From Ruminiclostridium sp. (GTDB lineage Bacteria > Bacillota > Clostridia > Oscillospirales > Ruminococcaceae): a stretch of 64,000 nucleotides of DNA. The DNA lies in contig JAGBLA010000123.1 in NCBI GenBank assembly GCA_017635675.1, positions 53,955 through 117,954 on the forward strand, in the 5' to 3' direction. Numbering within the stretch: the stretch's first letter is position 1; the number at the start of each line of letters is the position of its first letter. This document shows, in pieces, positions 45,026-54,815 of this stretch. A program made the translations under genes and the position numbers. The notes beneath the pieces are model-generated. The model searched no databases. It saw nothing but the letters and a program-made list of their open reading frames with translations, and had not been told where the DNA came from.

Positions 45026-45042
45026 TTATCGAAAAACGATAA
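45026..45042. promoter_or_regulatory. inverted repeat between divergent promoters
   Basis: TTATCG and CGATAA flank five A residues (45026-45042). The site lies between the two -35 boxes, 8 bp from that of the DUF2975-XRE operon and 23 bp from that of the metal ABC operon. It is a likely binding site for the XRE regulator encoded downstream. Confidence 0.55.
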
Positions 45043-45049
45043 AAATCTA

Positions 45050-45077
45050 TTGACAAACAGCTGAAATGTGATATGAT
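45050..45077 (+). promoter_or_regulatory. promoter for the DUF2975-XRE operon
   Basis: TTGACA (45050-45055), 16-bp spacer, TATGAT (45072-45077), 55 bp before the first ATG. Confidence 0.8.
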
Positions 45078-45131
45078 ACGAAACAGAGGATAAAACAGCC
45101 GCGTAAGTGCGGCGGGTAAACGGAGGAAGAT

Positions 45132-45584
45132 ATGAACATAAAATGGACGAAGGAACGTTCGCTGATGCTGTCAAGGGCTTTGACGTGGGCGGTACTGATA
45201 CTGGCGGTGGGAGTGCTTTTCTGCATACCGTTCATCACGATATGGTACGACAACGTTTCGGGCAAGGAGCCGATAATGCCTGTGCTTACGGTGTGCTTCT
45301 ACCTGTGCGATATTATGGCGATACTTGCGCTGTGGGAGCTAAAAACACTGCTTTCAAACATCTCGAAGCAGGAGCTTTTCACCGAGCGCAACACCCGCTG
45401 CGTGCGCATAATCTCGTGGTGCTGTTTCGGTGTTGCGGCGGTATTCGCGGTGCTGACGTTCTGGCGGCTGCTGGCTCTGCTGGTAGCGTTTATCGCGGCA
45501 TTCGTCGGGCTGATACTGCGGGTGGTGAAGAATATGCTCGCCGCTGCCGCGGAGCTCCGCGAAGAGAACGACTACACAATATAA
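45132..45584 (+). CDS. DUF2975 family membrane protein
   Basis: A 150-aa protein with four TM segments (about 16-40, 52-72, 98-118, 120-140) and the LFTERNTRCVRIISWCCF segment typical of DUF2975. Such proteins are regularly paired with a small XRE regulator in Firmicutes, as here (13 bp downstream). GGAGG precedes the ATG. The molecular role is unknown. Confidence 0.85.
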   Translation: MNIKWTKERSLMLSRALTWAVLILAVGVLFCIPFITIWYDNVSGKEPIMPVLTVCFYLCDIMAILALWELKTLLSNISKQELFTERNTRCVRIISWCCFGVAAVFAVLTFWRLLALLVAFIAAFVGLILRVVKNMLAAAAELREENDYTI

Positions 45585-45597
45585 GGGGGAGCGCGGT

Positions 45598-45810
45598 ATG
45601 CCGATAATAGTAAACATCGACGTGATGATGGCGAAACGCAAGATGTCAGCGGGTGAGCTTGCCGAGCGCATAGACATAACTCCCGCCAATCTGTCGATAC
45701 TCAAAAACAACAAGGCGAAGGCTGTGCGGTTCTCAACGCTGGAGGCTCTGTGCCGCGAGCTTGACTGCCAGCCCGGAGATATACTGGAATTCGTGAAGGA
45801 GGAAAAATGA
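45598..45810 (+). CDS. small XRE-family (YozG-like) transcriptional regulator
   Basis: A 70-aa protein that is nearly all helix-turn-helix (MSAGELAERIDITPANLSIL, then RFSTLEALCRELDCQPGDIL). Single-domain Cro/CI-type regulator, probably dimeric. GGGGGAG precedes the ATG. It lies between DUF2975 and the DUF4153 gene. The TTATCG-A5-CGATAA inverted repeat before the operon is a fitting candidate operator for autoregulation. Confidence 0.92.
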   Translation: MPIIVNIDVMMAKRKMSAGELAERIDITPANLSILKNNKAKAVRFSTLEALCRELDCQPGDILEFVKEEK

Positions 45811-45811
45811 T

Positions 45812-47359
45812 ATGGACGAACAGATAATACAGACGCCGATGCAGGCTCCCGCCGCCCCAGCGGTACCGACCGCTCCGGCAGCGGCACCGCGGACAGCAAT
45901 ACGTCCGTTTGACTGCGTATTTGTGTGGATATCGCTGGTGCTCGGCTTTCTCGCGGTGCGCTACGGTATATTCAATCGGAACGGCTTTGTTACAACCGCC
46001 GTGTCGCTTGCGATATTCGCCTGCGGCTGTGCGTATGTGATGAAAAGCGGTCAGCGCCCCACTGTGCGCCAGTGGCTCGCGGGCGGCGTGATATGCGTGT
46101 TTTCCTGCGTTTACTCACTCACGGCGAGCGTGCTGCTGCACGTGCTGTGCTTCATATTCCTTACTGCGGCACAGTGCTGGTGGGTGCAGGCTGTGGCGAT
46201 AAAAGCCCGCTTTGTGACGAGATTTTTCATGTTCGACCTGCTGCGTACAGTGTTCGTTCAGCCGCTCCGCGAGCTCGGAGCAGCCCCGCGAGCCGTAAAG
46301 CAGTCGCTTCACGGCTCGAAAAAGGCAGCGGCAGTGCGCAACGCGGTCATCGGTATCGTAGTGATGATACCGCTCACGCTTATTGTCGGGGAGCTTCTCG
46401 CGGAGGCTGACGGGGGAGTGGAGGATATGCTGCGGGAGCTTTCGCGCCTGCTGACGGACAACGTGCTGTCAACCGTATTCCAGCTTATTCTCGGCATTCC
46501 CGCGGGGTTCCTGATATTCGGAGCGTTCCGTGCCGACGCGGTGCAGAAACTGTACCCGCTGCCGCCTGACATCTATTACCACGACAAGGTGAGCCGCCTT
46601 GCGGTAATACCGCCGTCAGCGGTATATGCGGGAGTTACGCCGATATGCGTGCTGTACGTGATGTACTTCATTTCCCAGGCTAACTATTTCCTGTCGGCGT
46701 TCGTGGGTAAGCTTCCCGACGACATGATGTACTCGGAGTATGCGCGGCGCGGGTTCTTCCAGCTCTGCGCGGTGGCAGTGATAAATCTCGCTGTGATACT
46801 CTGTATGCTTGCGTTCTCGAAGAAGAACGGTGGAAAAAGCATAGGGCTGAAAATATACACCTGCGTTATCTGCGCACTCACGCTGTTCATCATCTCGACA
46901 GCTGTCGCAAAGATGCTCATGTATATCGGAGAATACGGGCTGACAAGGCTGCGTCTTTATACATCATGGTTCATGGTGCTGCTTGCTGTGATATTCACGG
47001 TGCTGGGCATACGCGCGTTCGTGCCTAAGTTCCGCACCTCGGCGGCAATCTCCGCGGCGTTCATAGTGCTGTTCGGAGCGCTGTGCTTCTCCCGTCCCGA
47101 CGCGATCATAGCGGAGTACAATATCACGCTGTACGAACAGGGAGGACTTGAGAACCTTGATATAAGAATGCTCTGCGATCTCTCAGACGACGCTTATGCG
47201 GTAATGCTCGACCATCGTGAAACGGTGGGCTCCGATCCGTATTTCCGCAAACGACTTGAATACCTGCTCAATGATTACGATAACTACCCGCTTTTAAGAT
47301 ACAACGCAAGCGCGCAGTCGGTCATCGCAAAATCAGACAAAACAATGAATTTGGGCTGA
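45812..47359 (+). CDS. DUF4153/DUF4173-like polytopic membrane protein
   Basis: A 515-aa membrane protein with a Pro/Ala-rich cytoplasmic N-terminus (about 1-32) and roughly 11 TM segments. The middle carries a cytoplasmic region with KAAAVRNAVIG and the C-terminal 90 residues form a soluble domain (NITLYEQGGLENLDIRML, then YAVMLDHRE). This arrangement matches DUF4153/DUF4173 proteins, of unknown function. The ATG lies one base after the XRE stop, with GGAGG inside that gene's end, so it is coupled to it. Confidence 0.8.
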   Translation: MDEQIIQTPMQAPAAPAVPTAPAAAPRTAIRPFDCVFVWISLVLGFLAVRYGIFNRNGFVTTAVSLAIFACGCAYVMKSGQRPTVRQWLAGGVICVFSCVYSLTASVLLHVLCFIFLTAAQCWWVQAVAIKARFVTRFFMFDLLRTVFVQPLRELGAAPRAVKQSLHGSKKAAAVRNAVIGIVVMIPLTLIVGELLAEADGGVEDMLRELSRLLTDNVLSTVFQLILGIPAGFLIFGAFRADAVQKLYPLPPDIYYHDKVSRLAVIPPSAVYAGVTPICVLYVMYFISQANYFLSAFVGKLPDDMMYSEYARRGFFQLCAVAVINLAVILCMLAFSKKNGGKSIGLKIYTCVICALTLFIISTAVAKMLMYIGEYGLTRLRLYTSWFMVLLAVIFTVLGIRAFVPKFRTSAAISAAFIVLFGALCFSRPDAIIAEYNITLYEQGGLENLDIRMLCDLSDDAYAVMLDHRETVGSDPYFRKRLEYLLNDYDNYPLLRYNASAQSVIAKSDKTMNLG

Positions 47360-47378
47360 AAAAAATTTGTTTTCACAG

Positions 47379-47408
47379 TTGACATACCTTGACAAATTAT
47401 GATATAAT
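47379..47408 (+). promoter_or_regulatory. promoter for the second chemoreceptor
   Basis: TTGACA (47379-47384), 18-bp spacer, TATAAT (47403-47408), directly after the DUF4153 stop. A second TTGACA inside the spacer is too close to serve this -10. Confidence 0.75.
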
Positions 47409-47510
47409 TAGTTACAATGGAAATTAATAATCTCATTGGGAATGTGTCTTTCCGATATTTTCGTACCCGACGGAATTATGCCGGAAAATAATGTCAAGGA
47501 GGAAAACAAA

Positions 47511-49553
47511 ATGACTAAAAGAACCTATAAGCTGTCTGTGCGGATACCGATCGTCATAATCGCAGCGGTAACGGTCGTTGTGTTTATAATGTGCATATTA
47601 TTCTTCGTGTTCTCACGAAACATAGTCTCAGATCTGCTCGATGACCAGGTTGACAACATTGCCGCGCAGAACACCCAGACCGTCAACTCATACCTCACCA
47701 GTATGCAGGTGTATTCCGAAGCCCTGCGCGACGACGTTCTGCGCAACCGCTCCCTCGGTAAGGAGACCGCGGGTCCTATGCTTGAAAGCGCACTGAAAGA
47801 TGTCGTGCGCTCCGGAAGAGTTTTCTCGGCATACTTTGCGTTCGAGCCGAACCAGTTCTTCCCCGATACTCCGGACGGACTTTCTTACTATGCATATACC
47901 GACGGCGGCAGCATTGCCATGGATATACTCAACGACTACGCGGATTACGGCAGTGGTGATTATTACGCCACCACAAAATCGGTCATGAAAACACACGTTA
48001 CCGAGCCTTACAGCTATGACCTTACGAACGGTAAGACGGTATGGCTGATAACTCTCAGCAATCCTATCATTGATGAGAACGGAAAGTTTCTCGGCGTTGC
48101 GAACTGCGATATCATAGCGGATTCGGTAGGTGCGCTCGATTACACGGCGGGTCCCTACAAAAACGCTTACAGCGCCATTCTTTCTTCAAACGGATACTAC
48201 ATAGCAAACACGAAGGACAGCTCGCTGGTCGGCACAATGACCTCTGCTGCTTCAAAAGCGCTCAGAAACATGAGCACGGTAGTCGAGAATACACGTGACG
48301 ATGTTATCGGCAAAGATGCGATAATCTGCTATGAGCCCATAACTCTCAGCGGCAGCGACCTCACATGGGTGAGTATGTTCGTTGTGGCAAATGACGAAGC
48401 GTTCGCTCAGATAAACACCGTCACCGTTACGGTCATCATAATCGGTATCATCGGTATTGCCGCACTTGCGGTCATCTGCATACTGATACTCCGCAGCTCT
48501 CTTGCCCCGATAGCTCCGCTTATGGAAATAGCCGAAAAGACCAACAGATTTGACTTCTCTGAAAACGGAAGCAATTATTCGTTCCCGCCCAATGAGCTTG
48601 GAAACCTTGCAGACGGATTTATGGAGATGTCACGCCATTTGCAGAACATCGTGCAGGACGAGAGCAGAGTGCTGGGGGCAATGGCAAAAGGTGATTTTAC
48701 TGTAAGTTCCGGCTGCGAGGGCGAGTATGTGGGCGGACTTGCCGATATTCTTTACTCGATACAAAACATATCTGATTCTCTCAATTCCACAATATCTCAG
48801 ATAGATTCCTCTTCTCAGCAGGTATCCGCAGGTGCGGGGATACTTTCAGGCAGCGCCCAGTCTTTGTCCGACGGCGCTTCTCAGCAGGCTGCCGCAGTGC
48901 AGGAGCTTTCCGCTACCATAGCCGAACTCTCCGAGCAGGTCAACAAGAATGCTGCGGACGCTCACAGCGTCAACAAAAAGGTGAATGAAGCTGCCGAGAG
49001 CGTTTCCCAAAGCAACGAGAGCATGAAACAGCTCATAGCTTCGATGAACGATATACACGACAGTTCTATGGAAATAGACAAAGTTATCAAGGTCATCGAA
49101 GATATCGCGTTCCAGACCAATATCCTCGCACTTAACGCCGCCGTTGAGGCAGCAAGAGCGGGTGACGCGGGAAAAGGATTCGCTGTCGTGGCAGACGAGG
49201 TCCGCAATCTTGCCAACAAGTCACAGGAAGCTGCCAAGAGCACGACCAATCTTATCAAGGCTTCTGTTGATGCGGTTGCCCGCGGAAGCAGGATAGCCGA
49301 TGATACTGCTGCAAGTCTGTTATCTACGGTTGATAATATCAAAGACATCACAGAAAGCATAAACGCTATATCCACCGCAAGCGAAAGCCAGGCTTCGTCG
49401 ATATCTCAGGTAAGCATCGGTATCAGCCAGATAGCCGATGTAGTACAGACAAACTCCGCAACAAGCGAGGAAACTGCCGAATCCAGCGAGAAACTCTCGT
49501 CTCAGGCTAATCTGCTTGGCGAGCTTGTGGAGAAATTCAGACTCAGGAATTGA
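47511..49553 (+). CDS. methyl-accepting chemotaxis protein, complete
   Basis: A 680-aa chemoreceptor. The ATG at 47511 has AAGGAGG upstream and puts a basic N-terminus before TM1 (about 12-34); a longer frame has no site. A dCache-like outside domain (about 40-300, [10 protein letters not shown] and YAYTDGGS motifs typical of dCache_1) is followed by TM2 (about 305-328), HAMP (about 330-385) and a full signalling coiled coil with intact tip [18 protein letters not shown]. It is monocistronic with promoter and terminator. The ligand is unknown. No che or flagellar genes are in the window. Confidence 0.95.
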   Translation: MTKRTYKLSVRIPIVIIAAVTVVVFIMCILFFVFSRNIVSDLLDDQVDNIAAQNTQTVNSYLTSMQVYSEALRDDVLRNRSLGKETAGPMLESALKDVVRSGRVFSAYFAFEPNQFFPDTPDGLSYYAYTDGGSIAMDILNDYADYGSGDYYATTKSVMKTHVTEPYSYDLTNGKTVWLITLSNPIIDENGKFLGVANCDIIADSVGALDYTAGPYKNAYSAILSSNGYYIANTKDSSLVGTMTSAASKALRNMSTVVENTRDDVIGKDAIICYEPITLSGSDLTWVSMFVVANDEAFAQINTVTVTVIIIGIIGIAALAVICILILRSSLAPIAPLMEIAEKTNRFDFSENGSNYSFPPNELGNLADGFMEMSRHLQNIVQDESRVLGAMAKGDFTVSSGCEGEYVGGLADILYSIQNISDSLNSTISQIDSSSQQVSAGAGILSGSAQSLSDGASQQAAAVQELSATIAELSEQVNKNAADAHSVNKKVNEAAESVSQSNESMKQLIASMNDIHDSSMEIDKVIKVIEDIAFQTNILALNAAVEAARAGDAGKGFAVVADEVRNLANKSQEAAKSTTNLIKASVDAVARGSRIADDTAASLLSTVDNIKDITESINAISTASESQASSISQVSIGISQIADVVQTNSATSEETAESSEKLSSQANLLGELVEKFRLRN

Positions 49554-49574
49554 TCCTGGTTACAGAAAAAAATT

Positions 49575-49613
49575 AAAACGGCTGAAATCCGGAATGGGAT
49601 CTCAGCCGTTTTT
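49575..49613 (+). terminator. intrinsic terminator after the chemoreceptor
   Basis: AAAACGGCTGA (49575-49585) pairs with TCAGCCGTTTTT (49602-49613), a 16-nt loop, and the stem ends in a T5 run. It lies 22 bp after the stop. Confidence 0.9.
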
Positions 49614-49719
49614 CAGTTACAGGGTTAAAATTATTTCAATGATATCTTGCCTGTTGATACGTTTGGGGATAGCTTCTTAATGTGAGTGGGACGGGCGTCA
49701 CGGCAAGATACGGTGAAAG

Positions 49720-52134
49720 CTATCTTATCTCGATGCCGAGCTTTTCCTTCAGTCTGGTGAGGATATTCTCAACGAACTTGTTGATGTCGTCCTGTGTGAG
49801 AGCCTTGTCCTCGGGTACGAATTCTATCTTAAACGCCATGCTCTTCCTGCCCTCGGCGACCTGACCGCCGCGGTAGATGTCGAACAGCTCCGCGCTGTGT
49901 ACGAAACTGCACGCAGCCTTTATCTCACTTACGATATCTCCGCAGAGCGTGCTCTCGTCAGCCACAAGAGCGAGGTCACGAAGTACCGAGGGATTTTCGG
50001 ATATGGGCTTATAGCGCATAACTGCGGGGAACAGCTCCGACATAGCCTTGTAGTCTATCTCTCCGAGGAAGATGCTGAAACTGTCGCGGCTGTCCTTGAC
50101 GAGGTCGAGTGTGCCGAGAACTTCGTTGGCAAGCTTTCCGAAGGAGCCTATCTTTTTGCCGCAGCATATTATATCGGCGGAAATGCCGGGGTGCAGGTAA
50201 GGCGCATTCTCCGCGCGTCTGTAATCGAAGGTCAGGCCGAACGCGTCAGCGATACCCTCGGTGATGCCCTTCATCGTGAAGAAGTCCTCGCCGTCGCCGA
50301 ACGCAGCAAAGCACAGATGCGGTACTTCGTCGGGAAGCTCGGCGACAGGCTGCTGTTTCGGTACGTAGGTATTGGAAAGCTCGAATATCCTGCCCTCCAT
50401 GTTGCCGCGCTTGATGTTGTTCACCACAACGTTCAGCAGCGACGGAACAAGGATAGAGCGCATAATGGTAAGATTTGCGCTTATGGGGTTTATCAGTCGG
50501 ATAACGTTCCTCTCGGGGGCGTCGGGAGCTATGCGCACAAGGTCAAGGTCGGCGTCGGAGTAAAATCCGAGGGTCGATACCTCGTAGCAGCCCAGTCCGC
50601 ACATAACGCGCTTCATCTTGCCGCGGGTCTGCTGCTCGGCGGTAAGTCCGCCGCTTGTAACTGCCGCGTCCTTGAGGAATGTGGGAGTAACGTGCTCATA
50701 GCCGTACTCGCGGATTATCTCCTCCGCGATATCGGGAGTGCCTATCTCGATATCCTCACGCCAGCGGGGAGCCGTAACGTTCAGTACATCGCCGTTTTCT
50801 GTCACCTCGAAACAAAGTGACTTCAATATGCGCACTATATCCGCGGCGGGGACTTCTATGCCGAGAATGTCCGAAATATCGGATATCTTCACATCGAAAT
50901 TCTTGCCTGTACGGGGAGCGCCCGCGCTGACATCGCAGCCCTCGGGAGCTATCCTGCCGCAGCCGAGCTCCTGGATAAGATGAAGTGCGCGCTTTATCGC
51001 AAGTTCGGTGGTATATTCGGAAATGCCCTTTTCGTAGAAACTCGAAGCGTCGGTGTTCTGACCGAGGCTTCGGGCAGTCTTGCGGATATTGTCGCGCATG
51101 AACTTCGCGGACTCGAACAGAAGGTTTTTGGTATTCTCGTTTATGCCGCTGTTCAGACCGCCCATAACGCCCGCGAGAGCTACGGGTTTCTTGCCGTCGC
51201 AGATAACAAGGTTATTGGGATTGAGGGTAAATTCTTTGGTGTCGAGAGTGGTTATCTTCTCGCCCTCGCCCGCGCGGCGGACGACTATGCGTTTTTCCTC
51301 CAGCAGGTCAAGGTCGAACGCGTGCATGGGCTGACCGAGCTCAAGCATGATGAAGTTGGTGATATCGACGATATTGCTTATGCCGCGTATGCCGCAGAGC
51401 GCAAGGTATCTGCGCATCCAGGCGGGGGACTGCTCGAATTTTATGTCATGCACGGTATGCCCTATATAGCGCGGGCAGAGGTCGGGAGCCTCCACTGTGA
51501 TATTTGCCTTGAAATCTATATCTCCCGATACCGTGTAGTCCAGCGACGGCATTTTCACAGGCTTGCCGAGGATAGCGGCGACCTCGCGGGCAATACCGAG
51601 AACTGACTGACAGTCGGGGCGGTTCGCTGTTACGGAGATGTCAAAGATGTAATCGTCAAGTCCTACCACCTTGCAGATATCGGTGCCGGGCTCGGTGTCC
51701 TTCGGCAGGTCGATAAGCCCATAGACCTCGGAGCCGGGGAACAGGTCGTCATTCAGACCCAGCTCCTCGCCGGAGCACATCATTCCGAATGAATCCACGC
51801 CGCGCAGAGGCTTCGCCTTTATCTTCACGCCGCCAGGCAGTGTGGAGCCGTCAAGCGCCGCCGCGGTGTGCATTCCCACATATACGTTGGGGGCGTGGGT
51901 AGCTATCTGTATATCCTTTCCGTAGGAGCCGCAGTCGATCTTGCACTTGGTGAGGTGGGTGCCTTCTATGGGCTCGCACACGGTGACAACTCCGACAACG
52001 ACTTTATCTATCTCCGCGGACAGGTCGATAAGCTCCTCGACCTCGAAGCCGCAGCCGAAAAGCCGCTTTTCAAGCTCCTCGGCGGTGATGTCTATATCGA
52101 CGTATTCTTTCAGCCAACTGAATGGTACTTTCAT
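49720..52134 (-). CDS. pheT: phenylalanyl-tRNA synthetase beta subunit
   Basis: The large subunit of the alpha2-beta2 enzyme that charges tRNA-Phe, 804 aa, normal length. An N-terminal EMAP-type tRNA-binding domain (about 40-150), B3/B4 editing domain (about 210-380), B5 domain (about 405-475), a catalytic-like core and a C-terminal FDX-ACB domain (about 710-804, YKPISENPSVLRDLALV) are visible. AAGGAGG precedes the ATG, 12 bp after pheS. Confidence 0.97.
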   Translation of the reverse strand: MKVPFSWLKEYVDIDITAEELEKRLFGCGFEVEELIDLSAEIDKVVVGVVTVCEPIEGTHLTKCKIDCGSYGKDIQIATHAPNVYVGMHTAAALDGSTLPGGVKIKAKPLRGVDSFGMMCSGEELGLNDDLFPGSEVYGLIDLPKDTEPGTDICKVVGLDDYIFDISVTANRPDCQSVLGIAREVAAILGKPVKMPSLDYTVSGDIDFKANITVEAPDLCPRYIGHTVHDIKFEQSPAWMRRYLALCGIRGISNIVDITNFIMLELGQPMHAFDLDLLEEKRIVVRRAGEGEKITTLDTKEFTLNPNNLVICDGKKPVALAGVMGGLNSGINENTKNLLFESAKFMRDNIRKTARSLGQNTDASSFYEKGISEYTTELAIKRALHLIQELGCGRIAPEGCDVSAGAPRTGKNFDVKISDISDILGIEVPAADIVRILKSLCFEVTENGDVLNVTAPRWREDIEIGTPDIAEEIIREYGYEHVTPTFLKDAAVTSGGLTAEQQTRGKMKRVMCGLGCYEVSTLGFYSDADLDLVRIAPDAPERNVIRLINPISANLTIMRSILVPSLLNVVVNNIKRGNMEGRIFELSNTYVPKQQPVAELPDEVPHLCFAAFGDGEDFFTMKGITEGIADAFGLTFDYRRAENAPYLHPGISADIICCGKKIGSFGKLANEVLGTLDLVKDSRDSFSIFLGEIDYKAMSELFPAVMRYKPISENPSVLRDLALVADESTLCGDIVSEIKAACSFVHSAELFDIYRGGQVAEGRKSMAFKIEFVPEDKALTQDDINKFVENILTRLKEKLGIEIR

Positions 52135-52146
52135 ATCCGTACCTCC

Positions 52147-53169
52147 TTAATCCCTGAACTGTCTGAGGAAACGCAGGTCGTTCTCAAACAGCAGGCTTAT
52201 ATTGTTGATGCCGTATTTAAGCATCGCTATTCTCTCTATGCCGATACCGAAGGCAAGTCCCGAGTATTCCTCGGGGTCTATGCCGCAGTTCGCAAGGACA
52301 TTGCGGTGAACGATACCGCCGCCGAGCACCTCTATCCAGCCGGTGTGCTTGCAGAGCCCGCAGCCCTTGCCGCCGCACTCGAAGCAGCTCACATCTACCT
52401 CGACGCTGGGCTCGGTGAACGGGAAGTAGCTCGGGCGGAGCCTTGTCTTGACATTCTCGCCGAAGATGTTCTGGACGAACTTGTCCAGCATACCCTGGAG
52501 GTCGCAGAGGGTGATGTGCTTATCCACCACAAGTCCCTCCATCTGGTGGAACATGGGTGAGTGAGTGGCGTCGCTGTCCGAACGGAACACGCGGCCGGGA
52601 ACAAGCACCTTTATCGGGGGCTTTTTTGCGTCCATAACGCGTATCTGTCCGGGGCTCGTGTGGGTGCGGAGAATGATGTCCTCCGCCACATAGAACGTGT
52701 CCTGCATATCGCGCGCGGGGTGGTTTTTGGCAACATTGAGACGCGTGAAGTTATGGTCGTCGTCCTCGATCTCGGGACCTTCAAATATCTCAAAGCCCAT
52801 ACCCGCGAAGACGTTTATCATCTCGTTTTTGGTTATGGTGATGGGGTGGAGCGAGCCCGCGGGAAGCTTCTTCGCGGGAAGCGTGATGTCTATCGTTTCC
52901 TCACGGTTGCGGCGTTCGAGCTCTGCCGCTTCAAGCTTACTTTCGATTTCGCGGTATTTCGCCTCCGCGCTTTCCTTGAATTCGTTGATGACTTTGCCGA
53001 CAGCAGGGCGCTCTTCCTTTGATACCTTGCCGAGATTTTTCATAAGGTCGGCTATCTTGCCTTTTTTGCCGAGGAAGGTCTGCCAGAAATCGGAAAGCTC
53101 TTCTTTGCTGCGTACGTTCGCGAGTGCAGCGTCAAGCTGTTCGCGCAGCGCTTTTATAAGTTCTTCCAT
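52147..53169 (-). CDS. pheS: phenylalanyl-tRNA synthetase alpha subunit
   Basis: The catalytic subunit, 340 aa. An N-terminal coiled coil (about 1-90) is followed by the class II core with HPITIT near residue 107, [18 protein letters not shown] (motif 2 region) and [13 protein letters not shown]-like motif 3 ([10 protein letters not shown], about 307). CGAGGTG precedes the ATG. Its promoter lies directly after bioB, with a leader of only about 35 nt, so no T-box riboswitch fits. Confidence 0.97.
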   Translation of the reverse strand: MEELIKALREQLDAALANVRSKEELSDFWQTFLGKKGKIADLMKNLGKVSKEERPAVGKVINEFKESAEAKYREIESKLEAAELERRNREETIDITLPAKKLPAGSLHPITITKNEMINVFAGMGFEIFEGPEIEDDDHNFTRLNVAKNHPARDMQDTFYVAEDIILRTHTSPGQIRVMDAKKPPIKVLVPGRVFRSDSDATHSPMFHQMEGLVVDKHITLCDLQGMLDKFVQNIFGENVKTRLRPSYFPFTEPSVEVDVSCFECGGKGCGLCKHTGWIEVLGGGIVHRNVLANCGIDPEEYSGLAFGIGIERIAMLKYGINNISLLFENDLRFLRQFRD

Positions 53170-53210
53170 GTTTACACCTCGTTATTTACGGTTGTGAAAA
53201 AATATATGAT

Positions 53211-53239
53211 ATTATACCATATTATTACAGTTTTGTCAA
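53211..53239 (-). promoter_or_regulatory. promoter for pheST
   Basis: Minus strand: TTGACA (53234-53239), 17-bp spacer, TATAAT (53211-53216). The -35 box is only 3 bp from the bioB stop, and no terminator separates the two operons. Confidence 0.88.
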
Positions 53240-53242
53240 CAA

Positions 53243-54244
53243 TTAATGCCGCCCGACCTGCATTGTATGCTGTGACAGCTCCTGTACGCCCACATCGAAT
53301 CCGAGCCCTGTGAGCATTTCAAGATCGGCGGAGATGCTGTTCCCCGATGTGGTGAGCATATCTCCTGTGATAGCGGCGTTTGCGCCGGAGCGGAATGCCC
53401 GCTCACCCGAGTTATCCATGATTATCCGTCCCGCGGCAAGGCGCACATAAGCGTCGGGTAGAATAAATCTGAACAGCGCTGCGGTGCGCAGTATATCTTC
53501 CTCGGTTATGGGCTCGCTGCCCGCGAGGGGAGTACCATTTATCGGGCGCAGCGCGTTTATCGGCACGGACTTTATGCCAAGCTCCGACAGCGTCAGCGCC
53601 ATGTCCAGCCTGTCCTCCCATGTCTCGCCCATTCCGATTATGCCGCCGGAGCATACTTCAAGTCCGCATTCCTGCGCGCGTCCGATACAGGCGAGCTTGT
53701 CGTCGAAGGTGTGTGTGGTGCATATTTCGGGGAAGAAGCGCCGTGAGGTCTCGATATTGCAGTGATAACGAGTCACGCCGCATTTGCGGAGCTGTCTGAA
53801 CTGCTCCGCGGTCAGAAGCCCGTGGGACGCGCAGAGCTTTATCTTACATTCCGAGCTCAGCAGCCTGTACGCTGAAAGGGCTTTCTCAAAGTCCTCTCCG
53901 CTTAGCGTCCTGCCGGCGGTGACAATGGAGAAGCGGTGAACTCCGCGTTCCTCGTTGTACCTGCACTCGCGGAGTATCTCATCCTCACCGAGAAAGCCGT
54001 ATTCCGCGGCACCCGTGTGGTTATGGGCGGACTGAGCGCAGAATTTGCAGTTTTCAGGACATCTGCCGCTCCTGCCGTTTATGATGCTGCACAGGTCAGC
54101 GCGGGAGCCGCACAGAGCTTTGCGTATCCTGTCGGCAGCTTTACAGAGCTCGTCTGTACCGCAGCCGAGAAGCGAGTTCACATCGTCGTTTCTGTCTAAT
54201 CTTTTTCCGCCGATGATATCATCGGCAAGCCTGTTTATATCCAT
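53243..54244 (-). CDS. bioB: biotin synthase
   Basis: Radical SAM enzyme that inserts sulfur into dethiobiotin (EC 2.8.1.6), 333 aa. The 4Fe-4S motif is Cys62-x3-Cys66-x2-Cys69 (CPENCKFC), followed by AQSAHN as in all BioB. Later conserved segments include CSGGIIGMGE and INALRPINGTPL. GAGGA precedes the ATG. It is the last gene of the moxR-to-bioB operon. bioA, bioD and bioF are not nearby, so dethiobiotin may be taken up or made elsewhere. Confidence 0.96.
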   Translation of the reverse strand: MDINRLADDIIGGKRLDRNDDVNSLLGCGTDELCKAADRIRKALCGSRADLCSIINGRSGRCPENCKFCAQSAHNHTGAAEYGFLGEDEILRECRYNEERGVHRFSIVTAGRTLSGEDFEKALSAYRLLSSECKIKLCASHGLLTAEQFRQLRKCGVTRYHCNIETSRRFFPEICTTHTFDDKLACIGRAQECGLEVCSGGIIGMGETWEDRLDMALTLSELGIKSVPINALRPINGTPLAGSEPITEEDILRTAALFRFILPDAYVRLAAGRIIMDNSGERAFRSGANAAITGDMLTTSGNSISADLEMLTGLGFDVGVQELSQHTMQVGRH

Positions 54245-54254
54245 GTTCCGTTCC

Positions 54255-54800
54255 TCAATAGTGAAGCGCCGAGCTGAGGGCTTTTCGTATCGGTATTGCC
54301 ATATACTGCGCGGCGACCACGCTCAGTATGTCCTTTATCGCGAAGGGCAGTACCACGAGGGTAATGCTTGTAATGAAGTCAGTCCCCGTAATCAGAGCGT
54401 ACTGCACCGCGCCGCAGAGATAGCACACAGCAAGTCCGATAAGCGAAAAAGCAAGCCGCTGCCATATCTTTCCGGCGTTGATGCCGCAGAAGAACGCCAT
54501 AACGATAAAGCCGAACAGAAATCCGCCCGTAACTCCGAAAAGCACCGCAAATCCTCCGCGCATACCCGCGAATACCGGCACTCCCACCGCGCCGATAAGC
54601 ACATAGACAGCAGTGGATACCGTACCTGTGAAGGCTCCGCAGACCGCCGCGCACAGCGCTACGCCGAAGGTGTGCAGCGTTATCGCCACATTTGTCGGCA
54701 GCGGCACCGTCACCTGCGCCGAAACCGCGATGATAGCCGCACAAAGCGCGCACATCACTATCTGCAGTGTCTTTGACCTTACATTGTTGTTTGTCTCCAT
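54255..54800 (-). CDS. bioY: biotin transporter S component
   Basis: Biotin-specific substrate-binding membrane protein of the ECF type, 181 aa, about six TM segments. It has typical BioY features (ITLHTFGVALCAAVCG near residue 40, then GAVGVPVFAG and GFLFGF). GGAGG precedes the ATG, 15 bp after birA and 10 bp before bioB. The energising EcfA/A'/T genes are not in the window; solitary BioY can also work alone in some bacteria. Confidence 0.95.
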   Translation of the reverse strand: METNNNVRSKTLQIVMCALCAAIIAVSAQVTVPLPTNVAITLHTFGVALCAAVCGAFTGTVSTAVYVLIGAVGVPVFAGMRGGFAVLFGVTGGFLFGFIVMAFFCGINAGKIWQRLAFSLIGLAVCYLCGAVQYALITGTDFITSITLVVLPFAIKDILSVVAAQYMAIPIRKALSSALHY

Positions 54801-54815
54801 TTCTTTTCCTCCGTT

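Noticed and set aside
49897-50820. A 307-codon plus-strand frame inside pheT
   Set aside because: It is antisense to a complete, normal-length synthetase subunit.
53170-53242. Possible T-box leader before pheS
   Set aside because: The promoter leaves a leader of only about 35 nt, far too short for a T-box.
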